Virus record (IMG/VR): IMGVR_UViG_3300042988_001300
Coordinates: 1 to 46,649 of that record
Length of the DNA: 46,649 bases
From: a virus
Reading direction: 5' to 3' (one strand)
Each line of letters begins with the position of its first letter. Positions within the stretch are counted from its first letter, which is position 1. Position numbers and translations under genes: made by a program. This document shows positions 1 through 6,494 of this stretch, piece by piece. Below the pieces are notes generated by a model. It had not been told where the DNA came from and made no database searches. It worked only from the letters and a program-made list of their open reading frames with translations.

Positions 1-94
1 TTCGCATGTGACCTATGCGACAGGAAGAACCTATCACAAACGGGAATATACATGCACCTACTACGAACACACAAAGGACAGCCAGAACGTATTA
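1..94. repeat. Terminal direct repeat, left copy
   Basis: These 94 bases match the last 94 bases of the window (46556-46649) except for three transitions near the right side of the repeat. The reading frame of a C2H2 zinc-finger gene passes through both copies. Either the contig closes on itself, with sequence variation between two sampled molecules, or the linear genome has short non-identical terminal repeats. An exact assembler overlap would not contain mismatches. Confidence 0.9.
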
Positions 95-198
95 AGCGTA
101 TGTACTGTTATATGTTTAGTATGCGAAGGTCAATCGGCGGAGCGTATGATAGTAGAGCGGGCAGTAAGACTGCAAAAATCGGAGGACAAACAAAATGA
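1..198 (+). CDS. C2H2 zinc-finger protein, 3' part (5' end lies at the window's right edge)
   Basis: The frame is open from base 1 to the TGA at 196-198 and continues the gene that starts at 46523. Read across the join, the protein has about 14 residues, then a classical finger: Cys-x2-Cys in FACDLC, about 12 residues, then His-x5-His in HLLRTH, followed by HKGQPE, like the usual finger linker. A basic tail of about 35 residues follows. Single C2H2 fingers are common in archaeal viruses, where they are generally taken to bind DNA or RNA; that role is inferred here. The stop overlaps the next gene's ATG (ATGA at 195-198), so it belongs to the early plus-strand operon. The shorter ATG-initiated frames in this stretch are shadows. 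Confidence 0.8.
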   Translation, partial: FACDLCDRKNLSQTGIYMHLLRTHKGQPERIKRMYCYMFSMRRSIGGAYDSRAGSKTAKIGGQTK

Positions 199-563
199 AC
201 CAAATCGAACAGATAGCAATGAAAGAGATTTACAACGCGGCGAAGAACAAACAGCTCGACCAGGTACGTGCATGGGTTCAGTTCCTCGACAAGGCGCCGA
301 AGATGCGAACACGCCAGCATCACGGTAAGCGTCGAGCACCTGTTAAGACTGCTATTGTAAACTCGTCCCGAACTGCAATCAGAAAGAAACAAGTACGTAC
401 TTTGGTCCGCGAGCTGCTTACAAAGAAACCAATGACTATAAAGCAGCTTTCTGCAGATTTGGCTATCCCAAGTCAGCGCATTTGGAGAGCCCTCCAACAC
501 ATGCACCACATCGAAGCGGATACAAAAGCGCACGGAGAGCATGTCTATCGGGTGACCAAATGA
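195..563 (+). CDS. Winged-helix DNA-binding protein
   Basis: The protein has 122 residues. The N-terminal third is helical and charged, followed by a very basic central stretch rich in Arg and Lys (residues 35-70). The last 50 residues look like a small helix-turn-helix/wing unit: a helix, the turn MTIKQLSADLAIPSQ, a recognition helix RIWRALQHMH, then a short hairpin. This is the usual pattern of winged-helix regulators. It overlaps the zinc-finger gene by four bases and the next gene by four, so all three should be translated from one early message. A role as transcription regulator, perhaps reading the AT-rich palindromes in the control regions, is inference. Confidence 0.55.
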   Translation: MNQIEQIAMKEIYNAAKNKQLDQVRAWVQFLDKAPKMRTRQHHGKRRAPVKTAIVNSSRTAIRKKQVRTLVRELLTKKPMTIKQLSADLAIPSQRIWRALQHMHHIEADTKAHGEHVYRVTK

Positions 564-652
564 ACGTCAAGCCAGCACTTAAAGGCGCGACAAGCAAGCA
601 ACGACGCAAGAACAAGAAGCGTATAGCACGCGGTAAGAGGAGTCAGAAATAA
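560..652 (+). CDS. Very small basic protein, 30 aa
   Basis: The ATG overlaps the previous stop (ATGA at 560-563) and the frame runs to TAA at 650-652. The next gene's ATG follows after one base. Thirteen of 30 residues are Lys or Arg, with runs such as RRKNKKR, so it would bind nucleic acid or be unstructured. Tight packing on both sides supports it as real. I recognise no family. Confidence 0.5.
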   Translation: MNVKPALKGATSKQRRKNKKRIARGKRSQK

Positions 653-653
653 C

Positions 654-1025
654 ATGGCGGCTGAAATACTACTCGTAGATGGAAACAAAGAGCTACAAAG
701 AATCCGCATCCCGTACAACGGACGAGGGGTATTTGATGTGCTTAACGAAACCCTTGAGCTTGAAGACCTTGACGTGCTATCATGGGCCGACTACTCGGGA
801 AAGGCAATGAGAAAGCTTGACCCGTTTGAAGTGCGTGACCTGCACACAAGATTGATGGGCGCACTCTCGGACGTGATGCTTGTTGATGTATGGAGATACC
901 CGTCAGGCTCGCCACTTACCACGCTTGAGAAGATGGACATACAGGGACGGCTCGTCGAACTCTTGGGCCTGCTGCGAGAAGCGCAACGCAACTCATCGCA
1001 CAGAGAAGTATTGGTGATAGCATGA
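654..1025 (+). CDS. Hypothetical protein, 123 aa
   Basis: A soluble, acidic protein with no motif I recognise. It begins with a short beta-like stretch (EILLVDGNKELQRIRI) and continues as mostly predicted helix rich in Leu, Asp and Glu. The ATG at 654 lies one base after the previous stop and its own stop overlaps the following ATG, so it is an internal member of the early operon. Function unknown. Confidence 0.65.
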   Translation: MAAEILLVDGNKELQRIRIPYNGRGVFDVLNETLELEDLDVLSWADYSGKAMRKLDPFEVRDLHTRLMGALSDVMLVDVWRYPSGSPLTTLEKMDIQGRLVELLGLLREAQRNSSHREVLVIA

Positions 1026-1192
1026 TGTGCTACAGAGATACGACGTTCTGTGTCAGCTCCGGCTGCAAGAACAAGTGTGGACGACAACTGACCAACGAGA
1101 TACAGCAGGCGGCATATGAGTGGTGGGGAGGACGAAATGCACCCATCGCAATAGCCGAATTCTGCGACGACAACGGAGAAGTGAAAAGATGA
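1022..1192 (+). CDS. Small cysteine-rich (zinc-binding) phage-type protein, 56 aa
   Basis: It starts with tandem ATG codons at 1022 and 1025 and ends at 1190-1192, overlapping neighbours by four bases on both sides. The N-terminal half carries CYRDTTFC followed by C-x3-C in SGCKNKCGRQLT, a spacing that suits one zinc site. The C-terminal half has an Ile-Gln/Trp-Trp helix and a PIAIAEFC strand. Very similar short CYRD-x-TFC proteins recur in many tailed-phage genomes as uncharacterised genes. Function unknown. Confidence 0.65.
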   Translation: MMCYRDTTFCVSSGCKNKCGRQLTNEIQQAAYEWWGGRNAPIAIAEFCDDNGEVKR

Positions 1193-2034
1193 CAACCCAA
1201 CAAATACCGCCGCGCTTCCGTAACTGGGTGCGAGCAAAATACAATGACGAGGTTAAAGAGGCGCAAATAGTAGACTTCTATCGTCACGACTGGAACATAG
1301 ACGAGAACGTAGCCTACTTCAAGACGCACTTCGGCAGTACGCTACCGATAGCGGAGCCTACGAAGCTCACACACTATATGCAGAGTGCGGTCGAAACTGC
1401 GCCAGAAGTGCGCGCAGAAGTGCGACAAGAACCACGAGGTATGCGACGCAAGGACCTGTCATGGATAGGAGACAAGCAGCGATGCGTCTACATCTTAGGC
1501 GGTAGAGGCAGCGGGAAGAGCAGCCTCTCCCACTTCATCGCAGACAAGTTCAAAGGTCAAGACGTTTGGGTCTTCCGTCATCCACGCGAGGACCTCCTCC
1601 CACAAGGATACCGTGTAGCATACGACCTCGGGCAACTCGAACGAGTCGAGAACTGCGTCTTCTGGATTGACGAGCCGCAGCTCCACATACCAAACGGGGA
1701 CAAGAAGAACAACGACGCGCTGCAAAGGATAATGAGTATCGCTCGTCACAGGGACATCACGCTCATCGTCAGTACGTGCGACCCAAGGGCAGTGAACCGA
1801 GGCGTTGAAGCGCTGTTTGATGTTATCATAGTACTTGACATAGACCCGTTTGCGCTTAAGCAGGGCAGTACACCGAAGAACCTTATCCGCAAATACGCGC
1901 TATCAATTGACGGCTGGCGCATGCAGCGAGGCGAAGGCTTACTTGCTTGCAGGGAGAGACCGGAGCAGGAAGGACGCTTCACCTTCGCAAAGCCCGACTA
2001 CTACACTGACGAACTGTCGAAGGCGTACAAATGA
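1189..2034 (+). CDS. P-loop ATPase, Zot-like
   Basis: The protein has 281 residues from the ATG at 1189, which overlaps the preceding stop; a longer frame from 1120 is possible but would overlap that gene. The first 90 residues are charged with a helix-turn-helix feel. A compact ATPase follows: Walker A GGRGSGKSS near residues 104-112, Walker B CVFWIDEPQ near 160-168, then SIARHRDITLIVSTCDPRAVNR, which resembles the sensor strand of Zot/FtsK-HerA-like ATPases. The genome already has a terminase, so this is unlikely to be the packaging motor. A role in DNA transactions or host takeover is inference. It ends the early operon, just before a T-rich terminator. Confidence 0.7.
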   Translation: MTTQQIPPRFRNWVRAKYNDEVKEAQIVDFYRHDWNIDENVAYFKTHFGSTLPIAEPTKLTHYMQSAVETAPEVRAEVRQEPRGMRRKDLSWIGDKQRCVYILGGRGSGKSSLSHFIADKFKGQDVWVFRHPREDLLPQGYRVAYDLGQLERVENCVFWIDEPQLHIPNGDKKNNDALQRIMSIARHRDITLIVSTCDPRAVNRGVEALFDVIIVLDIDPFALKQGSTPKNLIRKYALSIDGWRMQRGEGLLACRERPEQEGRFTFAKPDYYTDELSKAYK

Positions 2035-2062
2035 TTTTTTATTTTAATTGCCGTTATTCGGC
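2034..2062 (+). terminator. U-rich terminator after the early operon
   Basis: Directly after the ATPase stop there is a T-rich stretch (seven T, then ATTTT), followed by a small GCCG/CGGC hairpin at 2050-2062. U-rich tracts end transcription in archaea. The next gene converges from the other strand. Confidence 0.5.
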
Positions 2063-2100
2063 CCACGGACTGCGGGGCTGTATGTTTAGCGATGCTAAAA

Positions 2101-2505
2101 TTATGAGGGTGCCGTACGTGCAATCGCATCGACGACTGCCTGGTTCTCTACGACGTTGGACGAACCGAAGCACATCGTCATGTTATCCACAAACATGCAC
2201 TGGGTCTCGTTGAACGAATACGTTCGCATCGGGGGCGAGTACACAGTCCACACGCCACGAGCAAGCGTTGTCCTGTTCAGGCAGTCACGGTATCCCGCAG
2301 TTGAGTTCATCGAAGGATATGCTCGGTATCCTGTTGAACTTATGCGACAAAACGTTCCTGTCTCGACGGTAACGGAGCAGGCGTATACTGTGCAGTCTCC
2401 TGCAGCGTCGGTAGTTTGGAAGTCTGTCTGCTTCTCGGCCGTCAGTACAAGAACAGTTCCAAACAGCAGGCCAGCGACGATGCAGAGTATTGCGAATGTT
2501 TTCAT
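2101..2505 (-). CDS. Secreted or membrane-anchored, cysteine-rich protein with N-glycosylation sequons
   Basis: The protein has 134 residues with a typical signal or anchor segment: Lys2, then hydrophobic residues 4-22 (FAILCIVAGLLFGTVLVLT). The remaining 110 residues are predicted extracytoplasmic and hold six cysteines (38, 43, 53, 75, 103, 112) and four N-x-S/T sequons at Asn67, 77, 99 and 108. Archaeal surface proteins are N-glycosylated at this sequon. It is the only minus-strand gene among early and replication genes. It sits behind a copy of the promoter that drives the minus-strand late operon (2550-2571), so late expression is likely. It may be a host-surface protein (for example superinfection exclusion) or a virion surface protein; neither is shown. 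Confidence 0.75.
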   Translation of the reverse strand: MKTFAILCIVAGLLFGTVLVLTAEKQTDFQTTDAAGDCTVYACSVTVETGTFCRISSTGYRAYPSMNSTAGYRDCLNRTTLARGVWTVYSPPMRTYSFNETQCMFVDNMTMCFGSSNVVENQAVVDAIARTAPS

Positions 2506-2549
2506 GTTGCTATATCACGTTCAGCTTTCGGATTGAGGGGGTAGTGTAT

Positions 2550-2571
2550 TATACGCATTCATCATATATAA
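2550..2571 (-). promoter_or_regulatory. Late-type promoter, copy 1
   Basis: Read on the minus strand this begins TTATATATGATGAATGCGTA. The 22 bases are identical to 43690-43711 upstream of the late operon. The TATA box TTATATAT is centred near 2567, predicting a start near 2541 and a leader of about 36 bases before the ATG at 2505. Confidence 0.7.
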
Positions 2572-2595
2572 CCTTTCCGCATCAAGAGTACTTGC

Positions 2596-2611
2596 ATATA
2601 TGTACATATGT
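2596..2611. promoter_or_regulatory. 16-base operator-like motif, copy 1
   Basis: ATATATGTACATATGT, containing the perfect palindrome ATATGTACATAT. The same 16 bases occur at 43908-43923 and 44013-44028 in the other divergent control region. Confidence 0.55.
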
Positions 2612-2625
2612 AACTAAGTTACATA
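2607..2625. promoter_or_regulatory. Operator-like palindrome
   Basis: TATGTAACTAAGTTACATA: nine-base perfect arms around one central A. It overlaps the preceding 16-base motif and shares the CATATGTAAC core with the palindrome at 41188-41205. Confidence 0.5.
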
Positions 2626-2686
2626 GTTACCCCCTAATCCTCTGCTACCGTGATATATAACAAGCACAGGATACATAAACTGATAC

Positions 2687-2704
2687 AAGATAACATGTTA
2701 TCTT
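2687..2704. promoter_or_regulatory. 18-base perfect palindrome
   Basis: AAGATAACATGTTATCTT is a perfect palindrome of 18 bases. It may be an operator or origin element. A related 12-base palindrome, TAACATATGTTA, lies near 44037-44048. Confidence 0.45.
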
Positions 2705-2820
2705 ATTTACATATATGTGGGGATGATTCTCTAATTTATATTTGTTTCGGATTTGATAGGTACTGCAGTATATATTTTGTAGAAAGCAAGCAGCAACCCA
2801 CCAGAGTCTAAATCACAACA

Positions 2821-2828
2821 TTTAAATA
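2821..2828 (+). promoter_or_regulatory. TATA box of the replication block
   Basis: TTTAAATA, with its centre 26-27 bases before the ATG at 2851, the normal archaeal TATA-to-start distance. This predicts a leaderless message. A tiny ATG frame at 2840 (four codons) falls inside this interval and is ignored. Confidence 0.75.
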
Positions 2829-2850
2829 TACGAAAGACCATGAATATAGC

Positions 2851-3057
2851 ATGACACAAGAACAACTCACAGCTCTTGAGCTCACAGAGCTTCGTAAGAT
2901 TTGTTTTAACGACGCAGCACTCGGTGCCTTCTCGGGCATGATATTCAACGACATGTCAGAGCTTGCGGACCCGAAGATGTGGACCGACGCCGACATCAGT
3001 ACACGAGTTCGTGCAGCAATTCGTATCCGACTCATGGTACGGGAGATGAGCAAATGA
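2851..3057 (+). CDS. Hypothetical protein, 68 aa, first gene of the replication block
   Basis: A short soluble, helical protein: an acidic N-terminal helix (EQLTALELTELRKICF), a central Met- and Asp-rich segment, and an Arg-rich C-terminal helix (RVRAAIRIRLMVREM). Its ATG lies at the expected leaderless start of the TATA box at 2821. The stop overlaps a 16-codon frame. Being first behind a strong promoter suggests abundant early expression. No family recognised. Confidence 0.6.
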   Translation: MTQEQLTALELTELRKICFNDAALGAFSGMIFNDMSELADPKMWTDADISTRVRAAIRIRLMVREMSK

Positions 3058-3104
3058 CCAAGAAAAGCATCTTTGAAGAAATCATAGAAGCAATCGTAGA
3101 CTAA
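3054..3104 (+). CDS. Possible micro-protein, 16 aa
   Basis: The ATG overlaps the previous stop (ATGA) and the frame runs to TAA at 3102-3104, just before a hairpin terminator. The peptide is helical (SIFEEIIEAIVD). The overlap and the terminator position favour it, but it is too short to be certain. Confidence 0.35.
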   Translation: MTKKSIFEEIIEAIVD

Positions 3105-3107
3105 GGC

Positions 3108-3136
3108 TTTCGGAACAACCGAAAATATCTTTTTCT
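3108..3136 (+). terminator. Hairpin plus T-run terminator
   Basis: TTTCGG-AACAA-CCGAAA forms a six-base-pair stem, followed by ATATCTTTTTCT. It closes the short 2851-3104 unit, and a new leader follows before 3187. Confidence 0.55.
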
Positions 3137-3186
3137 ATCATCATACTTTCATCATACTTTTACAGCAACAAGGTATCGCAGTAACA

Positions 3187-3393
3187 ATGAAAAAAACAAT
3201 CTCTATAGAGTTTGACGAACAGTCAAAAGCAATCACAGCGAGAACTAAAATCGAGTACCAACTTGAGTCCATGGTTGAGGCTCTCACGTTTGAAAACAAC
3301 GACATGCTGGACGAATCAAAAAAACTATTCAACGCAGCATGGGAATACGCTAATGCAAAGAGCATCGCCAAGAGCGGAGTGCACTACAAATGA
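3187..3393 (+). CDS. Hypothetical protein, 68 aa
   Basis: An acidic, helical protein (TISIEFDEQSKAITARTKIE, then a Leu- and Glu-rich helix ending in KSGVHYK). Two CATCATACTTT repeats and a weak TATA-like ATACTTTTA lie 30-45 bases upstream. Its stop overlaps the ATG of the next gene, a membrane protein, so the two are probably co-translated. Function unknown. Confidence 0.6.
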   Translation: MKKTISIEFDEQSKAITARTKIEYQLESMVEALTFENNDMLDESKKLFNAAWEYANAKSIAKSGVHYK

Positions 3394-3611
3394 CAGAGAC
3401 TAAATTTAGTATGAGCGACAGCAACACAATTCTTTCAACGTTGATTGGATACCTGCCCGTACAGGCCACACTTTTTGTACTCTACTATGGGAACATCCTG
3501 TTCATGCCGAAGTGGGTAGCATGGTTCCCTACAATTCTCTACGGCTCACTAATCACTGTGGTTATTACCTTTGCCGTAGTAGCAGTTTTCATCGGCGCAC
3601 TGACTAGATAA
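3390..3611 (+). CDS. Small membrane protein with two transmembrane segments
   Basis: The protein has 73 residues. After a short polar N-terminus, residues 14-36 (ILSTLIGYLPVQATLFVLYY) and 46-70 (FPTILYGSLITVVITFAVVA) are hydrophobic enough to span the membrane, separated by a short loop with MPKW. It is encoded early and far from the exit module, so an early membrane role such as exclusion or anchoring replication is as likely as a holin role. No family recognised. Confidence 0.6.
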   Translation: MTETKFSMSDSNTILSTLIGYLPVQATLFVLYYGNILFMPKWVAWFPTILYGSLITVVITFAVVAVFIGALTR

Positions 3612-3620
3612 TCATAAACA

Positions 3621-3628
3621 TTTTAAAG
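3621..3628 (+). promoter_or_regulatory. Probable TATA box
   Basis: TTTTAAAG, about 50 bases before the ATG at 3674. The start would lie near 3650, giving a short leader that carries the Shine-Dalgarno-like GAGGAAAG at 3661-3668. Confidence 0.5.
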
Positions 3629-3673
3629 GGACTTTACCAAAAATGAACATGAAAAAATTTTGAGGAAAGACAA

Positions 3674-4036
3674 ATGACACACCAACAACTAGACATAGAA
3701 ACCACCGTTAAGGCAGGCAAGACGTACAACAACATCAAGCCGAAGATTGCACTCGACCAAGACAAGTTCTGCCTCGTGCGCAAGAAGTTTGCCGTAGGAA
3801 AAGAGCGCGAAGGCGTCGGCAAGTCTGACGGTAAGGCATACAAGTATTTCTCGCACAACGTAATGCTCATCCAGCCAGACGGTAGCGAACACGAAGTAAG
3901 CTTCCTTCTCTATGAAAAAGAAAACGAAGAGTTCGATGCTGCAGGCGGACTTGATGACACCGTTCGTATCTGGCTTCGCAAGGACAAGACCGGCAAGCGC
4001 AAGAACCCGCTTTACATCACCTTCGAGCGTGTATGA
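3674..4036 (+). CDS. Hypothetical protein, 120 aa (possible nucleic-acid-binding beta protein)
   Basis: The start is supported by GAGGAAAG six bases upstream. The sequence alternates short strands and basic loops (FCLVRKKFAVGKEREGVGKS, KYFSHNVMLIQPDGSEHEVS, VRIWLRKDKTGKRKNPLYIT) and ends FERV, as a small beta-barrel might. Its position directly ahead of the ATPase, nucleases and primase would suit a single-strand-binding protein. That is a guess from context; I see no diagnostic motif. Confidence 0.6.
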   Translation: MTHQQLDIETTVKAGKTYNNIKPKIALDQDKFCLVRKKFAVGKEREGVGKSDGKAYKYFSHNVMLIQPDGSEHEVSFLLYEKENEEFDAAGGLDDTVRIWLRKDKTGKRKNPLYITFERV

Positions 4037-4037
4037 G

Positions 4038-4187
4038 ATGAGCAAGACACCATCTGATGATGTAGAGCGCCTTCGCTCTCGTCTTGCTAAGCTCGAACAG
4101 GAGGTCTTCGACCTTCGCACGTTCGTGAACAGTCACAAGCACCGACGCTTCTCGCAAGAAGTATACGCGGAGAAGAGGTCTGCTTAA
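4038..4187 (+). CDS. Small coiled-coil protein, 49 aa
   Basis: ATG at 4038, one base after the previous stop. Residues 7-32 form a heptad-patterned helix (DVERLRSRLAKLEQEVFDLR), followed by a basic His-rich tail. Probably a dimer. The GTG of the next gene follows the stop without a gap. Function unknown. Confidence 0.55.
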   Translation: MSKTPSDDVERLRSRLAKLEQEVFDLRTFVNSHKHRRFSQEVYAEKRSA

Positions 4188-4394
4188 GTGGCCACTCCGT
4201 TCAAGTCACTAGTCTATCAAACCTTTATCGAGGTGCAGGTTGACTTTGATGAGAACGGAAAGGTACTTGACACCAAGACCTTGAAGCGATGGACTACCGA
4301 GAAGGGAGCCCCTCGTCCTGTTAAGCAGAAAGAGAAACCTAAGCCCGCAACAAAGAAACTACAAACGCAGCTACAAGAAGCCGCGGAGCTTTAA
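4188..4394 (+). CDS. Hypothetical protein, 68 aa, GTG start
   Basis: Starts with GTG immediately after the TAA of the coiled-coil gene. An N-terminal beta hairpin (SLVYQTFIEVQVDFDENGKV) precedes a disordered Lys/Pro/Gln-rich tail. It sits in the replication operon directly upstream of the P-loop ATPase gene and may be an accessory factor. No family recognised. Confidence 0.55.
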   Translation: MATPFKSLVYQTFIEVQVDFDENGKVLDTKTLKRWTTEKGAPRPVKQKEKPKPATKKLQTQLQEAAEL

Positions 4395-4395
4395 T

Positions 4396-5745
4396 TTGAG
4401 CAAAGAAACACTACGCCTAAACTACGCATGCGTCAGTACCTTTAAAAGGGAACTCTATGGTAAAGTGCTGACACGCGAACACGTCGCTGGAGGCATGGTT
4501 CGCTTTGCAGAGAACGAGATAGTCTTTCCCGACAAAGAGAAAAGCGAGCGCCCGTTCTGGGGACACATCCTTGAGAAGAACGGAAGGAAGTACTTTCTTG
4601 AAACAGTAGACACCGAGAGTGGAGAGCGCATCGACATTCGTAAGGTTCTGCCGATGTTTGCAGAAGGCCTTGTGCCTTTCGCACACCGTGGAACAGTGTA
4701 CGACCTCATCACGAAACCAAAGCCAGCAACCTTAAAGCCTAACAAGCGCATGAGCTTTAAGCAACTCGTCGACCAACTGTCGTGCCTGCCTCACACGAAC
4801 CCCAAGCACGCTCGCATGCTGTGGTTTATTGTTCTCACGCAGATGATGGACAGAGCGAACTTCAGAGTAAGCTCCGTCCCGGGTTTCGGCAAGGACAGCG
4901 TGATTGATATTGTAGGAAACCTCGTCGGAGGAGCAGCAACCATAGTCCGTCCAACACCAGCAAAGCTTGAGTACCGCACCACATACAAGTTGTTGGTCGT
5001 GAACGAAATTGTCGGTCTTCCGAAAGCGGACTGGGAACTCATTGAGCAGTTCATCCTTGACGTCGCAGCATTCAAGCCGGAAGTTGAGAAACGCTCACGT
5101 GCCTTTGACAAGAGCATGGAGACGCTCAACGTAAGTGACTTTAGCTTTGGGCTGTTCTACAACGACGTAGACACGTACAGTGGAGACGAAGTAGAGTACG
5201 TCGACGACATCGCTAAAGGCGCAATCGTAGACCGCCTACCTGCTCTTCGCTTCTATGGTACGTACCAGCACGACTTCAACGAAGTGCAGACAGTGAACGT
5301 AGAGGACTTCGTGAAGGAGAACTTCGACACGTACCGCAGCCTCATCGCAACGTTTGCATACTACAAGGAAAAGCTTTTCGACCTTGAGCGCAAGTGGGAC
5401 ATGAAGATACCCTCGCGCGTTCCTGGAACGAACGTTCCATTCCCGGAACGATGGCGCATCAACTGTGAGAAGTTACTCCGAGTAGTACAGCTCTACAGTG
5501 AGAGCGAAGCAGAGTACCGAACATGGGAGAAGGTACTGTGGGACGCAATGGAAGACTACCAAGACATGCTCAAGTACCACCAAGACGTACCGCTTGTTCG
5601 CGAACGACTCTCAAAGAAGGAGTGGTTTGACGTTAAAGCGGCAGTCAAGAAAGCAACGACATTCAAACAAAAGCTTGCGGCTCTGCGCTCTCAAGGCGGA
5701 CAGCAGCCAGACTATGCGGGGTTGACACAATGGCAGAGCTCATGA
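4396..5745 (+). CDS. P-loop-like ATPase, candidate replicative helicase or loader
   Basis: The protein has 449 residues from a TTG at 4396, right after the previous stop; GGAG lies nearby upstream. The core region (residues 120-290) resembles a RecA/AAA ATPase with altered motifs. RVSSVPGFGKDSV (157-169) has the Gly-x-Gly-Lys of a Walker A but Asp instead of Ser/Thr after Lys. LLVVNEIVG (199-207) stands where Walker B would be, with Asn-Glu instead of Asp-Glu. The C-terminal 150 residues are helical. It lies upstream of two nucleases and the primase, and no other helicase is recognisable, so a DNA-unwinding or loading role is inferred. Motif deviations make activity uncertain. Confidence 0.6.
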   Translation: MSKETLRLNYACVSTFKRELYGKVLTREHVAGGMVRFAENEIVFPDKEKSERPFWGHILEKNGRKYFLETVDTESGERIDIRKVLPMFAEGLVPFAHRGTVYDLITKPKPATLKPNKRMSFKQLVDQLSCLPHTNPKHARMLWFIVLTQMMDRANFRVSSVPGFGKDSVIDIVGNLVGGAATIVRPTPAKLEYRTTYKLLVVNEIVGLPKADWELIEQFILDVAAFKPEVEKRSRAFDKSMETLNVSDFSFGLFYNDVDTYSGDEVEYVDDIAKGAIVDRLPALRFYGTYQHDFNEVQTVNVEDFVKENFDTYRSLIATFAYYKEKLFDLERKWDMKIPSRVPGTNVPFPERWRINCEKLLRVVQLYSESEAEYRTWEKVLWDAMEDYQDMLKYHQDVPLVRERLSKKEWFDVKAAVKKATTFKQKLAALRSQGGQQPDYAGLTQWQSS

Positions 5746-6494
5746 ACACACTTAACGATAAAAAGTTAAAGTTCTACCCCAAGAAACACACCTACCGATA
5801 CGGTAAGTGGGCGCTGCGCTCAGTAAGCGAGTGGCTGGGCAGCTTCAAGCCACCGTTCAAGGACTTCGACGCGAAGGCGGTAAGCAAAGGAATGTCGTAC
5901 TGGCACTTCAGAAAAACTGGAGAGAAGAAGACCGCCACCGCAATCCGCAACGAGTGGAAGGCAGTAACGGAAGAAGGCACGGCAGTACACGCACAGATTG
6001 AAGACTACATCAAGTTCGACAGCGGACCACTCAACCTGTACAAGCCAACGCTTCCTCGTGCGAAGCTTGGCGTGGCAGAGTACAACAAGTTCAAAAGTAG
6101 GTACAGCCCGAGCAGCGTACTGTGCGAGGCGCGCATCTTCTCGCTACAGCTAAAGCTTGCAGGAACGATTGACCTACTCATGCTCACCGACAAAGGAGCA
6201 GTCATTATTGACTGGAAGACTAACCGCAAGCTCCGAGGCACTGTGCCAGCACGGGAAACGGTTGACGAGGATGGTTATATAGAGATTACGTCTGTGTTCG
6301 ACCTTGACGGAGAGAATGTAAGCAAGTACACGATGCAGCTCAACACCTACGCATACATACTAGACAAGTACTACGGAATACCTATTTACGAAATCAAGCT
6401 CGTACACCTCACAGACGTTGAAGCAGTAGTGATGGACATTCCATACATGCCTTCGATGGTCGAGGAGCTGATTGAGAAGGAGAACAAACAATGA
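5730..6494 (+). CDS. PD-(D/E)XK exonuclease, RecB/Cas4-like
   Basis: The protein has 254 residues. Its motifs follow the order of the RecB-type nuclease fold: GTAVH (83-87), LAGTIDLL with Asp148, VIIDWKTN with Asp161 and Lys163, and QLNTYAYIL near 205-213 (the QxxxY motif). The four iron-sulfur cysteines of Cas4/AddB are not evident. Such phage nucleases act in recombination or end processing, often with a recombinase or helicase. It overlaps the upstream ATPase gene by 16 bases, so the two may act together. An internal ATG at 5742 is an alternative start. Confidence 0.8.
   Translation: MAELMNTLNDKKLKFYPKKHTYRYGKWALRSVSEWLGSFKPPFKDFDAKAVSKGMSYWHFRKTGEKKTATAIRNEWKAVTEEGTAVHAQIEDYIKFDSGPLNLYKPTLPRAKLGVAEYNKFKSRYSPSSVLCEARIFSLQLKLAGTIDLLMLTDKGAVIIDWKTNRKLRGTVPARETVDEDGYIEITSVFDLDGENVSKYTMQLNTYAYILDKYYGIPIYEIKLVHLTDVEAVVMDIPYMPSMVEELIEKENKQ

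Larger units (their letters stand above)
2506..2850. other. Intergenic control region (possible origin)
   Basis: This 345-base gene-free stretch is AT-rich and divergent: the secreted-protein gene leaves to the left and the replication block to the right. It holds the late-type promoter, three palindromic motifs (2596-2611, 2607-2625, 2687-2704) and a plus-strand TATA box at 2821. Clustered palindromes next to the replication genes would also suit a replication origin, but no iteron array is evident. Confidence 0.5.

Noticed and set aside
1-94. Simple assembler overlap at the contig ends
   Set aside because: An overlap from k-mer assembly would be exact; three differences are present.
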